NCBI RefSeq assembly: GCF_000512695.2
Contig: NZ_AZRW02000047.1
Coordinates: 1 to 45,537 of the forward strand
Source: Pseudomonas sp. QTF5
GTDB taxonomy: Bacteria; Pseudomonadota; Gammaproteobacteria; Pseudomonadales; Pseudomonadaceae
Reading direction: 5' to 3'
DNA: 45,537 nucleotides
This document shows, in pieces, positions 14,725-23,794 of the stretch. Position 1 is the stretch's first letter, and each line of letters starts with the position of its first letter. The position numbers and the translations under genes were made by a program. The notes beneath the pieces were generated by a model. It saw only the letters and a list, made by a program, of their open reading frames with translations. It made no database searches and was not told the origin of the DNA.

Positions 14725-17592
14725 ATGACTCAAGTACTTCCTGTTTCTGTAAATGTCAGCACCGCCAACGAATTCATTGCGCGCCACATCGGCCCGCGCT
14801 CGGGCGACGAGCAAGCCATGCTCAACAGCCTCGGCTTTGATTCCCTGGAAGCCCTGAGCGCCAGCGTCATTCCCGACAGCATCAAGGGCACCAGCGTCCT
14901 CGGCCTGGAAGACGGCCTGAGTGAAGCGGATGCCCTGGCGCTGATCAAAGCCATCGCCGGCAAAAACCAGCTGTTCAAGACCTACATCGGCCAGGGCTAC
15001 TACGGCACCCACACGCCGTCGCCGATCCTGCGCAACCTGCTGGAAAACCCGGCCTGGTACACCGCTTACACCCCGTACCAACCAGAAATTTCCCAGGGCC
15101 GTCTCGAAGCGCTGCTGAACTTCCAGACCCTGATCAGCGACCTGACTGGCCTGCCAATCGCCAACGCCTCGCTGCTCGACGAAGCCACCGCCGCTGCCGA
15201 AGCCATGACCTTCTGCAAACGCCTGAGCAAGAACAAAGGCAGCCACGCGTTCTTCGCCTCGGTTCATTGCCACCCGCAAACCCTCGACGTGTTGCGCACC
15301 CGTGCCGAGCCTTTGGGCATCGACGTGGTGGTCGGCGATGAGCGCGAACTGACCGATGTCAGCGCATTCTTCGGTGCTTTGCTGCAATACCCGGCCAGCA
15401 ACGGTGATGTGTTCGACTACCGCGAGCTGACCGAGCGCTTCCACGCCGCCAACGCACTGGTCGCCGTCGCGGCTGACCTGCTGGCCCTGACCGTGCTGAC
15501 TCCGCCGGGCGAATTCGGCGCCGACGTGGCCATCGGTAGCGCTCAACGCTTTGGCGTGCCGCTGGGCTTCGGTGGTCCGCACGCGGCCTACTTCTCCACC
15601 CGTGATGCGTTCAAGCGTGACATGCCGGGCCGTCTGGTCGGCGTTTCCGTGGACCGTTTCGGCAAGCCGGCCCTGCGCCTCGCCATGCAGACCCGCGAGC
15701 AACATATCCGCCGCGAGAAAGCCACCAGCAACATCTGCACCGCCCAGGTTTTGCTGGCCAACATCGCCAGCATGTACGCCGTGTACCACGGCCCGAAAGG
15801 CCTGACGCAGATCGCCCAGCGCATTCATCACCTGACCGCGATCCTCGCCCAAGGCTTGAGCGCATTGGGCCTGACCGTCGAGCAAACCAGCTTCTTCGAC
15901 ACGCTGACGGTTAAGACCGGCGCGCAAACAGCTGCTTTGCACGACAAGGCTCGTGCTCAGCAGATCAACCTGCGTGTTGTAGATGGCGAGCGTCTGGGCC
16001 TGTCCCTGGACGAAACCACCAGCCAGGCTGACGTTGAAACCCTGTGGAGCGTGCTGTCTGAAGGCAAGGCGCTGCCAGACTTCGCTGCGCTGGCCGCGAA
16101 CGTTGCAAGCACCATTCCAGCCGCGCTGGTGCGCCAGTCGCCGATCCTCAGCCACCCGGTGTTCAACCGTTATCATTCGGAAACCGAGTTGATGCGCTAC
16201 CTGCGCAAGCTCGCCGACAAGGACCTGGCCCTGGATCGCACCATGATCCCGCTGGGTTCCTGCACCATGAAACTCAACGCCGCCAGCGAAATGATCCCGG
16301 TGACCTGGGCTGAATTCGGTGCCCTGCACCCGTTCGCCCCAGCCGAGCAAAGCGCCGGCTATCAACAGCTGACCGATGAACTGGAAGCGATGCTCTGCGC
16401 CGCCACCGGTTACGACTCGATCTCCCTGCAACCAAACGCTGGCTCCCAAGGTGAATACGCTGGCCTGTTGGCGATCCGTGCCTACCACCAGAGCCGTGGC
16501 GAAGACCGTCGCGACATCTGCCTGATCCCGTCGTCCGCCCACGGCACCAACCCGGCCACCGCCAACATGGCTGGCATGCGCGTGGTGGTGACCGCCTGCG
16601 ATGCCCGCGGCAACGTCGACATCGAAGACCTGCGCGCCAAAGCCATCGAGCACCGCGAACACCTCGCTGCGCTGATGATCACCTACCCGTCGACCCACGG
16701 CGTGTTCGAAGAAGGCATCCGCGAAATTTGCGGCATCATTCACGACAATGGCGGCCAGGTGTACATCGACGGCGCCAACATGAACGCCATGGTCGGCCTC
16801 TGCGCACCGGGCAAGTTCGGCGGCGATGTGTCTCACCTGAACCTGCACAAAACCTTCTGCATTCCACACGGCGGTGGCGGCCCGGGCGTCGGCCCGATTG
16901 GCGTCAAGTCGCACCTGACCCCGTTCCTGCCGGGCCACGCCCAGATGGAACGCAAGGAAGGCGCGGTCTGCGCGGCACCGTTCGGCAGCGCGAGCATTCT
17001 GCCGATCACTTGGATGTACATTCGAATGATGGGTGGCGCGGGTCTCAAGCGTGCTTCGCAACTGGCGATCCTGAATGCCAACTACATTTCCCGCCGCCTC
17101 GAAGAGCATTACCCAGTGTTGTACACCGGCAGCAATGGTCTGGTGGCGCACGAATGCATCCTTGACCTGCGTCCGTTGAAAGACAGCAGCGGCATCAGTG
17201 TCGATGACGTCGCCAAGCGCCTGATCGACTTCGGCTTCCACGCCCCGACCATGTCGTTCCCGGTGGCCGGCACGTTGATGATCGAGCCGACCGAAAGCGA
17301 ATCCAAGGAAGAACTGGACCGCTTCTGCGACGCCATGATCCGCATCCGCGAAGAAATCCGCGCGGTGGAAAACGGCACGCTGGACAAGGACGACAACCCG
17401 CTGAAAAACGCGCCGCACACCGCCGCGGAAATCGTCGGCGAGTGGACTCACCCGTACAGCCGCGAGCAAGCGGTTTACCCGGTAGCGTCGCTGATCGAAG
17501 GCAAGTACTGGCCACCGGTCGGTCGCGTCGACAACGTCTTCGGCGATCGCAACCTGGTCTGCGCCTGCCCGTCGATCGAAAGCTACGCTTAA
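14725..17592 (+). CDS. gcvP: glycine dehydrogenase (decarboxylating), P protein
   Basis: A 955-residue PLP enzyme that decarboxylates glycine and passes the aminomethyl group to lipoylated GcvH. The N-terminal half holds FIARHIGPRSGDEQAML and the GYYGTHTP segment; the C-terminal half has the PLP-binding lysine (about 709) in NLHKTFCIPHGGGGPGVGPI. Full length for a single-chain P protein. GAGGAG precedes ATG 14725. In P. aeruginosa the next operon gene is glyA; here only a REP pair lies before sdaA. Confidence 0.98.
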   Translation: MTQVLPVSVNVSTANEFIARHIGPRSGDEQAMLNSLGFDSLEALSASVIPDSIKGTSVLGLEDGLSEADALALIKAIAGKNQLFKTYIGQGYYGTHTPSPILRNLLENPAWYTAYTPYQPEISQGRLEALLNFQTLISDLTGLPIANASLLDEATAAAEAMTFCKRLSKNKGSHAFFASVHCHPQTLDVLRTRAEPLGIDVVVGDERELTDVSAFFGALLQYPASNGDVFDYRELTERFHAANALVAVAADLLALTVLTPPGEFGADVAIGSAQRFGVPLGFGGPHAAYFSTRDAFKRDMPGRLVGVSVDRFGKPALRLAMQTREQHIRREKATSNICTAQVLLANIASMYAVYHGPKGLTQIAQRIHHLTAILAQGLSALGLTVEQTSFFDTLTVKTGAQTAALHDKARAQQINLRVVDGERLGLSLDETTSQADVETLWSVLSEGKALPDFAALAANVASTIPAALVRQSPILSHPVFNRYHSETELMRYLRKLADKDLALDRTMIPLGSCTMKLNAASEMIPVTWAEFGALHPFAPAEQSAGYQQLTDELEAMLCAATGYDSISLQPNAGSQGEYAGLLAIRAYHQSRGEDRRDICLIPSSAHGTNPATANMAGMRVVVTACDARGNVDIEDLRAKAIEHREHLAALMITYPSTHGVFEEGIREICGIIHDNGGQVYIDGANMNAMVGLCAPGKFGGDVSHLNLHKTFCIPHGGGGPGVGPIGVKSHLTPFLPGHAQMERKEGAVCAAPFGSASILPITWMYIRMMGGAGLKRASQLAILNANYISRRLEEHYPVLYTGSNGLVAHECILDLRPLKDSSGISVDDVAKRLIDFGFHAPTMSFPVAGTLMIEPTESESKEELDRFCDAMIRIREEIRAVENGTLDKDDNPLKNAPHTAAEIVGEWTHPYSREQAVYPVASLIEGKYWPPVGRVDNVFGDRNLVCACPSIESYA

Positions 17593-17643
17593 ACCTGTGT
17601 GGGGCGGTTAATCCGCCCCACTCAAGAACACCGCATATCCCCT

Positions 17644-17730
17644 TGTGGGAGCGGGCTTGCTCGCGAAAGCGGTGGGTCAGACAACTTTGATGGTGACTGA
17701 CCCACCGCTTTCGCGAGCAAGCCCGCTCCC
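17644..17730. repeat. REP pair (BIME) between gcvP and sdaA
   Basis: Inverted standard arms around a centre (ggtgggtcag...ctgacccacc) that extends the stem by about 10 bp, so the whole unit can fold into one long hairpin. It occupies the place of glyA2 in the P. aeruginosa operon. Confidence 0.95.
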
Positions 17731-17792
17731 AAGGGATTTGTGCCAAGCCTCAAGTTCCGCCAATTCCTATAACAAGAAACCGGAGAACAACC

Positions 17793-19169
17793 ATGTCGTT
17801 AAGCGTGTTCGACCTGTTCAAAATTGGTATCGGCCCCTCCAGCTCCCACACCGTCGGCCCGATGCGTGCCGCTGCACGTTTTGTCGAAGGTCTGAGCCGT
17901 GAAGGGCTGTTGCCTGCAACCGCCTGCGTCAAAGTCGAGCTCTACGGATCACTCGGCGCCACCGGCAAAGGCCACGGCAGTGACAAGGCCGTGTTACTGG
18001 GCCTGGAAGGCGAACACCCGGACACCGTGAACACCGAAACCGTCGCCGCCCGCCTGCAAGAAATTCGCAGCAGCGGACGTCTGAACCTGCTCGGTGAGCA
18101 CTCCATCGAATTCAATGAAAAACTGCACCTGGCGATGATCCGCAAACCGTTGGCTTATCACCCCAACGGCATGATCTTTCGCGCCTTCGATTCCGCAGGG
18201 CTGCAAATCCGCAGCCGCGAGTACTACTCGGTCGGCGGTGGTTTTGTGGTCGATGAAGACGCCGCCGGCGCCGACCGTATCGTCGAAGATGCCACGCCAC
18301 TGACCTTTCCGTTCAAAAGCGCCAAGGACCTGCTCGGTCACTGCGCCACCTACGGCCTGCCCATCAGCCAGGTGATGCTGACCAACGAAAGCGCCTGGCG
18401 CCCGGAAGCGGAAACCCGCGCCGGCCTGCTGAAAATCTGGCAAGTGATGCAGGATTGCGTCGCGGCCGGTTGCCGCAACGAAGGCATCCTGCCCGGTGGC
18501 TTGAAGGTCAAACGCCGCGCGGCAGCGCTGCATCGGCAATTGTGCAAGAACCCGGAATCTTCGCTGCGCGATCCGCTGTCGGTGCTGGACTGGGTCAACC
18601 TGTACGCCTTGGCGGTCAACGAAGAAAACGCCAATGGCGGACGCGTCGTGACTGCCCCTACCAATGGCGCCGCCGGAATCGTCCCGGCGGTTTTGCATTA
18701 CTACATGCGCTTCATCCCCGGTGCCAATGAAGACGGCGTCGTACGTTTTCTGCTGACGGCCGCCGCCATCGGCATTCTCTATAAAGAAAACGCCTCGATC
18801 TCCGGCGCCGAAGTCGGCTGTCAGGGAGAGGTTGGCGTCGCCTGTTCCATGGCGGCCGGCGCCTTGTGTGAAGTGCTGGGCGGTACGGTACAGCAAGTGG
18901 AAAACGCTGCGGAAATCGGCATGGAACACAACCTCGGCCTGACCTGCGACCCGATTGGTGGGCTGGTGCAAGTGCCTTGCATCGAGCGTAACGCCATGGG
19001 TTCGGTCAAGGCCATCAATGCGGTGCGCATGGCCCTGCGCGGCGACGGTCAGCACTTCGTCTCCCTCGACAAAGTCATCCGCACCATGCGTCAGACCGGC
19101 GCCGACATGAAAAGCAAATACAAGGAAACCGCCCGTGGCGGTTTGGCGGTCAACATTATCGAGTGCTGA
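17793..19169 (+). CDS. sdaA: L-serine ammonia-lyase (L-serine dehydratase)
   Basis: A 458-residue single-chain iron-sulfur enzyme converting L-serine to pyruvate and ammonia. It opens with FDLFKIGIGPSSSHTVGPMR, typical of the family, and carries the cluster cysteines in GCQGEVGVACSMAAGAL and LTCDPIGGLVQVPCIERN. In this operon it drains serine formed from glycine. CCGGAGAA precedes the start. It is 33 bp before gcvT and should share the sigma-54 transcript. Confidence 0.97.
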   Translation: MSLSVFDLFKIGIGPSSSHTVGPMRAAARFVEGLSREGLLPATACVKVELYGSLGATGKGHGSDKAVLLGLEGEHPDTVNTETVAARLQEIRSSGRLNLLGEHSIEFNEKLHLAMIRKPLAYHPNGMIFRAFDSAGLQIRSREYYSVGGGFVVDEDAAGADRIVEDATPLTFPFKSAKDLLGHCATYGLPISQVMLTNESAWRPEAETRAGLLKIWQVMQDCVAAGCRNEGILPGGLKVKRRAAALHRQLCKNPESSLRDPLSVLDWVNLYALAVNEENANGGRVVTAPTNGAAGIVPAVLHYYMRFIPGANEDGVVRFLLTAAAIGILYKENASISGAEVGCQGEVGVACSMAAGALCEVLGGTVQQVENAAEIGMEHNLGLTCDPIGGLVQVPCIERNAMGSVKAINAVRMALRGDGQHFVSLDKVIRTMRQTGADMKSKYKETARGGLAVNIIEC

Positions 19170-19202
19170 TGCGCGCATCTGCACTATTTTCAGGAGCTGG
19201 AT

Positions 19203-20327
19203 ATGTCCACCGAACAATTGTTGAAAACCCCGTTGCATGCACTGCACCTCGAACTCGGCGCCCGCATGGTGCCGTTTGCCGGCTACGACATGCCGGTGCA
19301 ATACCCGTTGGGTGTGATGAAAGAACACCAACACACCCGTGATCAGGCCGGGCTGTTCGATGTCTCGCACATGGGCCAGATCCGTCTGACCGGCACCAAC
19401 GCTGCCAAGGCCCTGGAAACCCTGGTACCGGTGGACATCATCGACCTGCCAGTGGGCATGCAGCGTTACGCGATGTTCACCAACGAGACCGGCGGCATCC
19501 TCGACGATCTGATGGTCGCCAACCTCGGTAACGACGAACTGTTCCTGGTGGTCAACGCGGCCTGCAAGGATCAGGACCTGGCGCACTTGCGCAAGCATAT
19601 CGGTGACCAGTGCACGATCGAGCCACTGTTCGAAGAGCGCGCGTTGCTGGCTCTGCAAGGTCCGGCCGCCGTCACCGTGCTCGCACGCTTGGCGCCTGAA
19701 GTTGCGAAGATGACCTTCATGCAATTCGCCCGCGTGAAGCTGTTGGGCGTGGACTGCTTTGTCAGCCGTTCGGGCTACACCGGTGAAGACGGTTTCGAAA
19801 TCTCCGTACCGGCGGCCAACGCCGAAGCCCTGGCTCGCGCCCTGCTGGCCGAACCGGAAGTGGCGGCCATCGGTCTAGGCGCTCGCGACTCCCTGCGCCT
19901 GGAAGCCGGCCTGTGCCTCTACGGCCACGACATGAACACCGAAACCACCCCAATCGAAGCGAGCCTGCTGTGGGCCATCTCCAAGCCTCGTCGTGCCGAT
20001 GGCGCGCGGGCCGGCGGCTTCCCCGGCGCTGAAACCGTGTTCGCCCAGCAGCAAGCCGGTGTCAGCCGCAAACGCGTTGGGCTGCTGCCGCAGGAACGTA
20101 CGCCAGTGCGTGAAGGTGCGGAAATCGTCAACGAAGCCGGCGAAATCATTGGCAGCGTGTGCAGCGGTGGCTTCGGTCCGACCCTCGGCGGTCCGCTGAC
20201 CATGGGCTACCTCGACAGCGCTTATATCGGTCTGGATACGCCGGTTTGGGCAATCGTGCGTGGGAAAAAGGTGCCTTTGCTTGTAAGCAAAATGCCATTT
20301 GTTCCACAACGCTACTATCGCGGTTGA
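19203..20327 (+). CDS. gcvT: aminomethyltransferase, glycine cleavage T protein
   Basis: A 374-residue enzyme that moves the methylene group from the H protein to tetrahydrofolate and releases ammonia. Residues about 20-60 (RMVPFAGYDMPVQYPLG, then GLFDVSHMGQI) and GYTGEDGFEIS, LCLYGHDMNTETTPIEA are diagnostic. CAGGAG precedes ATG 19203. Last gene of the gcv operon; a strongly structured element begins 12 bp after its stop. Confidence 0.97.
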   Translation: MSTEQLLKTPLHALHLELGARMVPFAGYDMPVQYPLGVMKEHQHTRDQAGLFDVSHMGQIRLTGTNAAKALETLVPVDIIDLPVGMQRYAMFTNETGGILDDLMVANLGNDELFLVVNAACKDQDLAHLRKHIGDQCTIEPLFEERALLALQGPAAVTVLARLAPEVAKMTFMQFARVKLLGVDCFVSRSGYTGEDGFEISVPAANAEALARALLAEPEVAAIGLGARDSLRLEAGLCLYGHDMNTETTPIEASLLWAISKPRRADGARAGGFPGAETVFAQQQAGVSRKRVGLLPQERTPVREGAEIVNEAGEIIGSVCSGGFGPTLGGPLTMGYLDSAYIGLDTPVWAIVRGKKVPLLVSKMPFVPQRYYRG

Positions 20328-20338
20328 TTGACTGTTTC

Positions 20339-20430
20339 TATAAGTAACGCGACTGCGTTAACAGTGCACTAATCTGTAACGCAGCCGCCATAAAACAGTG
20401 CGGACGTTTCGTTTATGAACGTTACTTATA
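20339..20430. other. foldable three-way-junction element after gcvT
   Basis: TATAAGTAACG (20339-20349) pairs perfectly with CGTTACTTATA (20420-20430). Inside, CTGCGTTAACAG (20353-20364) pairs with CTGTAACGCAG (20374-20384) with one bulged A, and CATAAAAC (20389-20396) pairs with GTTTATG (20411-20417), also with one bulged A. Together they can make a closed three-way junction of 92 bases. It is not a typical terminator because no T-run follows. It could be an RNA element in the gcvT 3' region or csp leader, or a small mobile element with 11-bp ends; no target duplication is obvious. Folded by hand. Confidence 0.5.
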
Positions 20431-20718
20431 ACGATCGAAAACAACTGAACAACTCTATCGAATAAGCCTGCGCTAGTTCCCCTCTGATTGTCACCAACCC
20501 GAGGAAATGCGGGCCTTCGCAGGGCTTGTTTTTTCTCCCGTAGTTGGCGTAGAGTTTGTTCACTGTGTTTGCATGGGTCGCTTGGAATCGTGACCTGGGC
20601 AGTAGCCTACAAGTTAGCTACATCCCGTTCGACGTCTTCTTACTCTCCTGCAACCAGCCCCAGTACTCTTTCACGAGAAGGAGACTGTCATTCATTTTTG
20701 CGTCAAAGGAAATAAGAA
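20431..20718 (+). promoter_or_regulatory. cold-shock gene upstream region
   Basis: A 288-bp region without an intact gene. A T-run (20529-20534) follows a GC-rich segment, perhaps the end of the gcv transcript. A long untranslated leader before the csp gene would fit the cold-shock family, whose mRNA leaders control translation, but I cannot place the promoter. AAAGGA at 20705-20710 is the ribosome site. Confidence 0.4.
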
Positions 20719-20931
20719 ATGTCCCAACGTCAGAGCGGTACCGTCAAGTGGTTTAACGACGAGAAAGGTTTTGGTTTTATCACTCCAGAAAGCGGTCCGG
20801 ATCTGTTCGTACATTTCCGCGCTATTCAGGGCAACGGCTTCAAGAGCCTGAAAGAAGGCCAGAAAGTGACGTTCGTTGCTGTGCAAGGCCAGAAAGGCAT
20901 GCAGGCTGACGAAGTACAAGCAGAAGCCTGA
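20719..20931 (+). CDS. cold-shock protein, CspA family
   Basis: A 70-residue single cold-shock domain that binds single-stranded RNA and DNA. RNP1 (KGFGFITPE) and RNP2 (LFVHFRAI) are intact, after the usual SGTVKWFNDEKGFGF. Full length for the family. It is followed at once by a strong terminator, so it is monocistronic. The same domain, with the same VHFRAI segment, is fused to a membrane region at 36541-37143. Confidence 0.97.
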   Translation: MSQRQSGTVKWFNDEKGFGFITPESGPDLFVHFRAIQGNGFKSLKEGQKVTFVAVQGQKGMQADEVQAEA

Positions 20932-20943
20932 TCTTCTGTAACG

Positions 20944-20979
20944 AAAAAGCCCCTGATACTGATATCAGGGGCTTTTTTG
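20944..20979 (+). terminator. terminator of the cold-shock gene
   Basis: AAAAAGCCCCTGATA and TATCAGGGGCTTTTTT form a perfect stem ending in a T-run, 13 bp after the stop codon. Confidence 0.93.
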
Positions 20980-21027
20980 TGCGCGTAAATCCGTAAAATG
21001 GCTTCTTTTTTCTGCTCTGAGGCTGCC

Positions 21028-21516
21028 ATGTCGAAACACCTGCTCAACCCACAAGGCGACTTTCCCGCCGTCGGCCTGGGTCGTCACCTGGCAGCGATGT
21101 TCTACGACTTCCTGTTATGCACCGCCCTGCTGATCGTCACCAGCGGCATTTACAAGATGATCCAGATGGCAATCATCGGCGAAGAACAAATGCGCGCCCT
21201 CACCGAAGCCGGTGCGCTAGACGGTGATCCGCTGCTGTCGACGGTGCTGCTGTTTGTGCTGTTTGGCTTCTTCGCCAAGTTCTGGACCTGGTCAGGGCAG
21301 ACGCTGGGCATGCAGGTCTGGGGCATCCGCGTGCAAAACGCCGATGGCTCATCCATCAGCCTGTGGCAGGCTCTGTTGCGCTTTGTGGTGTCGATCGCGT
21401 CTTGGCTATGCCTCGGGCTGGGATTCTTCTGGTCGCTGTTCGACAAGCAGAAGCGCAGCTGGCATGACATCTATTCCAATACCCAGCTCGTACGCATTCC
21501 GAAGAAGACCAAGTAA
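21028..21516 (+). CDS. RDD family membrane protein
   Basis: A 162-residue protein with three likely membrane segments (FYDFLLCTALLIVTSGI; STVLLFVLFGFFAKF; FVVSIASWLCLGLGFFWSLF). The Arg and the two Asp that name the family are seen as GRHLAAMFYD near the start and SLFDKQKRSWHD near the end. ATG 21028 is chosen over ATG 20998 because it has GAGG seven bases upstream and starts right before the first domain residues. Function of the family is mostly unknown; some members affect ion or solute transport. Confidence 0.85.
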   Translation: MSKHLLNPQGDFPAVGLGRHLAAMFYDFLLCTALLIVTSGIYKMIQMAIIGEEQMRALTEAGALDGDPLLSTVLLFVLFGFFAKFWTWSGQTLGMQVWGIRVQNADGSSISLWQALLRFVVSIASWLCLGLGFFWSLFDKQKRSWHDIYSNTQLVRIPKKTK

Positions 21517-21536
21517 TTGCACAGTATGAAAATCAC

Positions 21537-21626
21537 TGTGGGAGCGGGCTTGCTCGCGAAATCGGTGTGTCAGACAACATCAATGTTGAATGATATGCCC
21601 TCTTCGCGAGCAAGCCCGCTCCCACA
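21537..21626. repeat. REP pair (BIME) between the RDD gene and nadA
   Basis: Inverted standard arms with a centre reading tcagacaacatcaatgttga. It lies between convergent genes and may serve both as a transcription end. Confidence 0.95.
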
Positions 21627-21651
21627 GTTTTTGCAACTTGCCTGACAGACC

Positions 21652-22710
21652 TTAAGCGTTCCCCGCCAACTTCATCCGCGCCGCCTGCGTGAAATCAAGC
21701 ATCCGCTTCAACGGCCGCACCGCCTGCGGAATCAACGCCGGATCAACGAAGATCTCGTTGGTGCCCTCGCGCAAGCTCTTCAGCGTGCGCTCAAGCGTAT
21801 TCATCGCCATCCACGGGCAATGCGCGCAACTGCGGCACGCTGCGCCGTTACCGGCCGTTGGCGCTTCGATGAAGACCTTGTCCGGGCACAGCTGCTGCAT
21901 CTTGTAGAAAATACCGCGGTCGGTGGCGACGATCAGAGTCTTGTTTGGCAGGCTCTGCGCAGCAGCGATCAGCTGACTGGTGGAACCCACCGCGTCGGCC
22001 AACTCGATCACTGCGGTCGGCGACTCCGGATGCACCAGGATGGCCGCATCCGGGTACAGCGCTTTCATGTCTTCGAGCTGCTTGGCCTTGAACTCTTCGT
22101 GGACGATGCAGGCACCGTCCCACAGCAGCATGTCGGCACCGGTCTTGCGCTGGATGTAAGTGCCCAGGTGCTTGTCCGGAGCCCAGATGATGGTTTCGCC
22201 GTTATCCATCAGGCTTTCGACGATTTCCAGCGCACAGCTGGAAGTCACCACCCAGTCCGCCCGGGCTTTGACCGCCGCCGAAGTGTTGGCATACACCACC
22301 ACCGTACGTTCCGGATGCTGATCGCAGAACGCCGAGAATTCGTCCACCGGGCAACCCAGGTCCAGCGAGCAGGTCGCTTCCAGGGTCGGCATAAGCACGC
22401 GTTTTTCAGGATTGAGGATTTTCGCGGTCTCGCCCATGAACTTCACGCCGGCGACCACCACAGTCTTGGCCGGGTGAGCATTGCCGAAGCGGGCCATCTC
22501 CAGAGAGTCGGAGACGCAGCCACCGGTTTCTTCGGCCAGAGCCTGAATGACCGGATCGCAATAGAAGTGGGCAACCAGCACCGCGTCCTGAGCCTTGAGC
22601 TCGGCAGCGATGGCAGTACGGTAATAAGCCTCCTCCTCGGCCGTCAGCGGCTTGGGCTGCTTGGCGTCGAGGTGGGCTTGAACCAGAAGGCGTTCGGAAA
22701 TCTGCGTCAT
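21652..22710 (-). CDS. nadA: quinolinate synthase
   Basis: A 352-residue iron-sulfur enzyme that condenses iminoaspartate with dihydroxyacetone phosphate to quinolinate in NAD synthesis. The three cluster cysteines lie in EETGGCVSDS, VTSSCALEIVESL and CRSCAHCPWMAMN; VHPESPTAV is also typical. ATG 22710 stands alone as a monocistronic unit, as usual in Pseudomonas, where nadB is elsewhere. Full length. Confidence 0.97.
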   Translation of the reverse strand: MTQISERLLVQAHLDAKQPKPLTAEEEAYYRTAIAAELKAQDAVLVAHFYCDPVIQALAEETGGCVSDSLEMARFGNAHPAKTVVVAGVKFMGETAKILNPEKRVLMPTLEATCSLDLGCPVDEFSAFCDQHPERTVVVYANTSAAVKARADWVVTSSCALEIVESLMDNGETIIWAPDKHLGTYIQRKTGADMLLWDGACIVHEEFKAKQLEDMKALYPDAAILVHPESPTAVIELADAVGSTSQLIAAAQSLPNKTLIVATDRGIFYKMQQLCPDKVFIEAPTAGNGAACRSCAHCPWMAMNTLERTLKSLREGTNEIFVDPALIPQAVRPLKRMLDFTQAARMKLAGNA

Positions 22711-22911
22711 GTTCGCAAGACCTGCAGGCGCTTTCGCGCGAAAGTCGAGTATACACCCGGCTCCGGACCCTTCGGGGTACCGCCGGGAGAGTGAGTATTC
22801 ATCAGGCGTGGATAGCGTTGAAGTTGCGCAAGGCTACAGAATATCCCGTGGATGCAAAAGATGATTCTGACCTGCGTCACCCGGACTGAGTCGACCTCAA
22901 ATCGCGGGCAA

Positions 22912-22951
22912 AAAAAAACCCGGAAATCCTCACTTACGTGGGCCTTCCAGA
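22912..22951 (-). terminator. terminator downstream of tRNA-Lys
   Basis: Read on the minus strand, a stem formed by CTGGAAGGCCCAC and GTGAGGATTTCCGG (with mismatches) is followed by a run of nine T. It lies 10 bp after the tRNA end. Confidence 0.7.
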
Positions 22952-22961
22952 TTTTTTAAAA

Positions 22962-23037
22962 TGGTGGGTCGTGTGGGATTCGAACCTACGACCAATTGGT
23001 TAAAAGCCAACTGCTCTACCAACTGAGCTAACGACCC
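22962..23037 (-). tRNA. tRNA-Lys (anticodon UUU)
   Basis: A 76-base cloverleaf on the minus strand. The acceptor stem GGGTCGT pairs with ACGACCC, and the CCA end is encoded. The D loop AGCTCAGTTGGTAGAGC, anticodon stem TTGGC-TTTTAAC-CAA with anticodon TTT, and T arm GTAGGTTCGAATCCTAC are all regular. It is transcribed away from queC in the same direction, 63 bp after the queC stop, and may be on the same transcript or have its own promoter. Confidence 0.98.
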
Positions 23038-23100
23038 GCTGTGTGGTGGCGCGTATAATACTGATTTTTAAGGACTATTCAACACCTAATTTGAAATAAA

Positions 23101-23793
23101 TCAAAAATAAGGTGTTGGGTCAGTCACACCGGCCGCCGCGAAGCCTTCTGCACGCAGGCGGCAGCTGTCGCATTTACCGCAAGCGCGGCCATTATCGTCT
23201 GCCTGATAGCAGGAAACAGTCAGCCCGTAATCGACGCCAAGCTTCACCCCCGCCTCAACGATCTCCGCCTTGCTCAGGTTCTGCAGTGGCGCCTGGATAC
23301 GGAAGCCCTGCCCTTCTACCCCGGCCTTGGTCGCCAGATTGGCCATGCGCTCGAAGGCTTCGATGAACTCGGGACGGCAATCCGGATAACCGGAGTAATC
23401 CACCGCGTTGACACCGATAAAGATGTCACGCGCGCCCAGCACTTCGGCCCAGCCCAGCGCCAGGGACAGAAACACGGTGTTGCGCGCCGGCACATAAGTC
23501 ACCGGGATACCTTCACCCGGCGTTTCCGGCACATCGATGCTAGTGTCGGTCAGGGCCGAGCCGCCGATACCGTTCAGGTTCAGGCCGATCACCTTGTGCT
23601 CGACCACACCCAAGTCTTGGGCGACACGTGCCGCGGCGTGCAATTCGGCGTGAGACCGCTGACCATAATCGAAGCTCATGGTGTAGCAGCTATAGCCTTC
23701 GGCACGGGCCATGGCCACGACGGTCGCCGAGTCGAGGCCGCCAGACAGCAGGATGACCGCACGTTTCTCAGCAGTGTTCGTTTGTTCAGTCAT
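23101..23793 (-). CDS. queC: 7-cyano-7-deazaguanine synthase
   Basis: A 230-residue ATP-dependent ligase that turns 7-carboxy-7-deazaguanine into preQ0 for queuosine in tRNA. The P-loop VILLSGGLDSATVVAMA is near the start and the zinc cysteines CGKCDSC near the end. ATG 23793 is chosen, since the open frame upstream overlaps queE and lacks domain sequence. It begins one base after the queE stop, so the two are co-translated. Confidence 0.96.
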   Translation of the reverse strand: MTEQTNTAEKRAVILLSGGLDSATVVAMARAEGYSCYTMSFDYGQRSHAELHAAARVAQDLGVVEHKVIGLNLNGIGGSALTDTSIDVPETPGEGIPVTYVPARNTVFLSLALGWAEVLGARDIFIGVNAVDYSGYPDCRPEFIEAFERMANLATKAGVEGQGFRIQAPLQNLSKAEIVEAGVKLGVDYGLTVSCYQADDNGRACGKCDSCRLRAEGFAAAGVTDPTPYF

Positions 23794-23794
23794 T

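Noticed and set aside
14686..17469. 927-codon minus-strand frame opposite gcvP
   Set aside because: A GC-rich antisense shadow, rich in Val, Gly and His; gcvP is certain.
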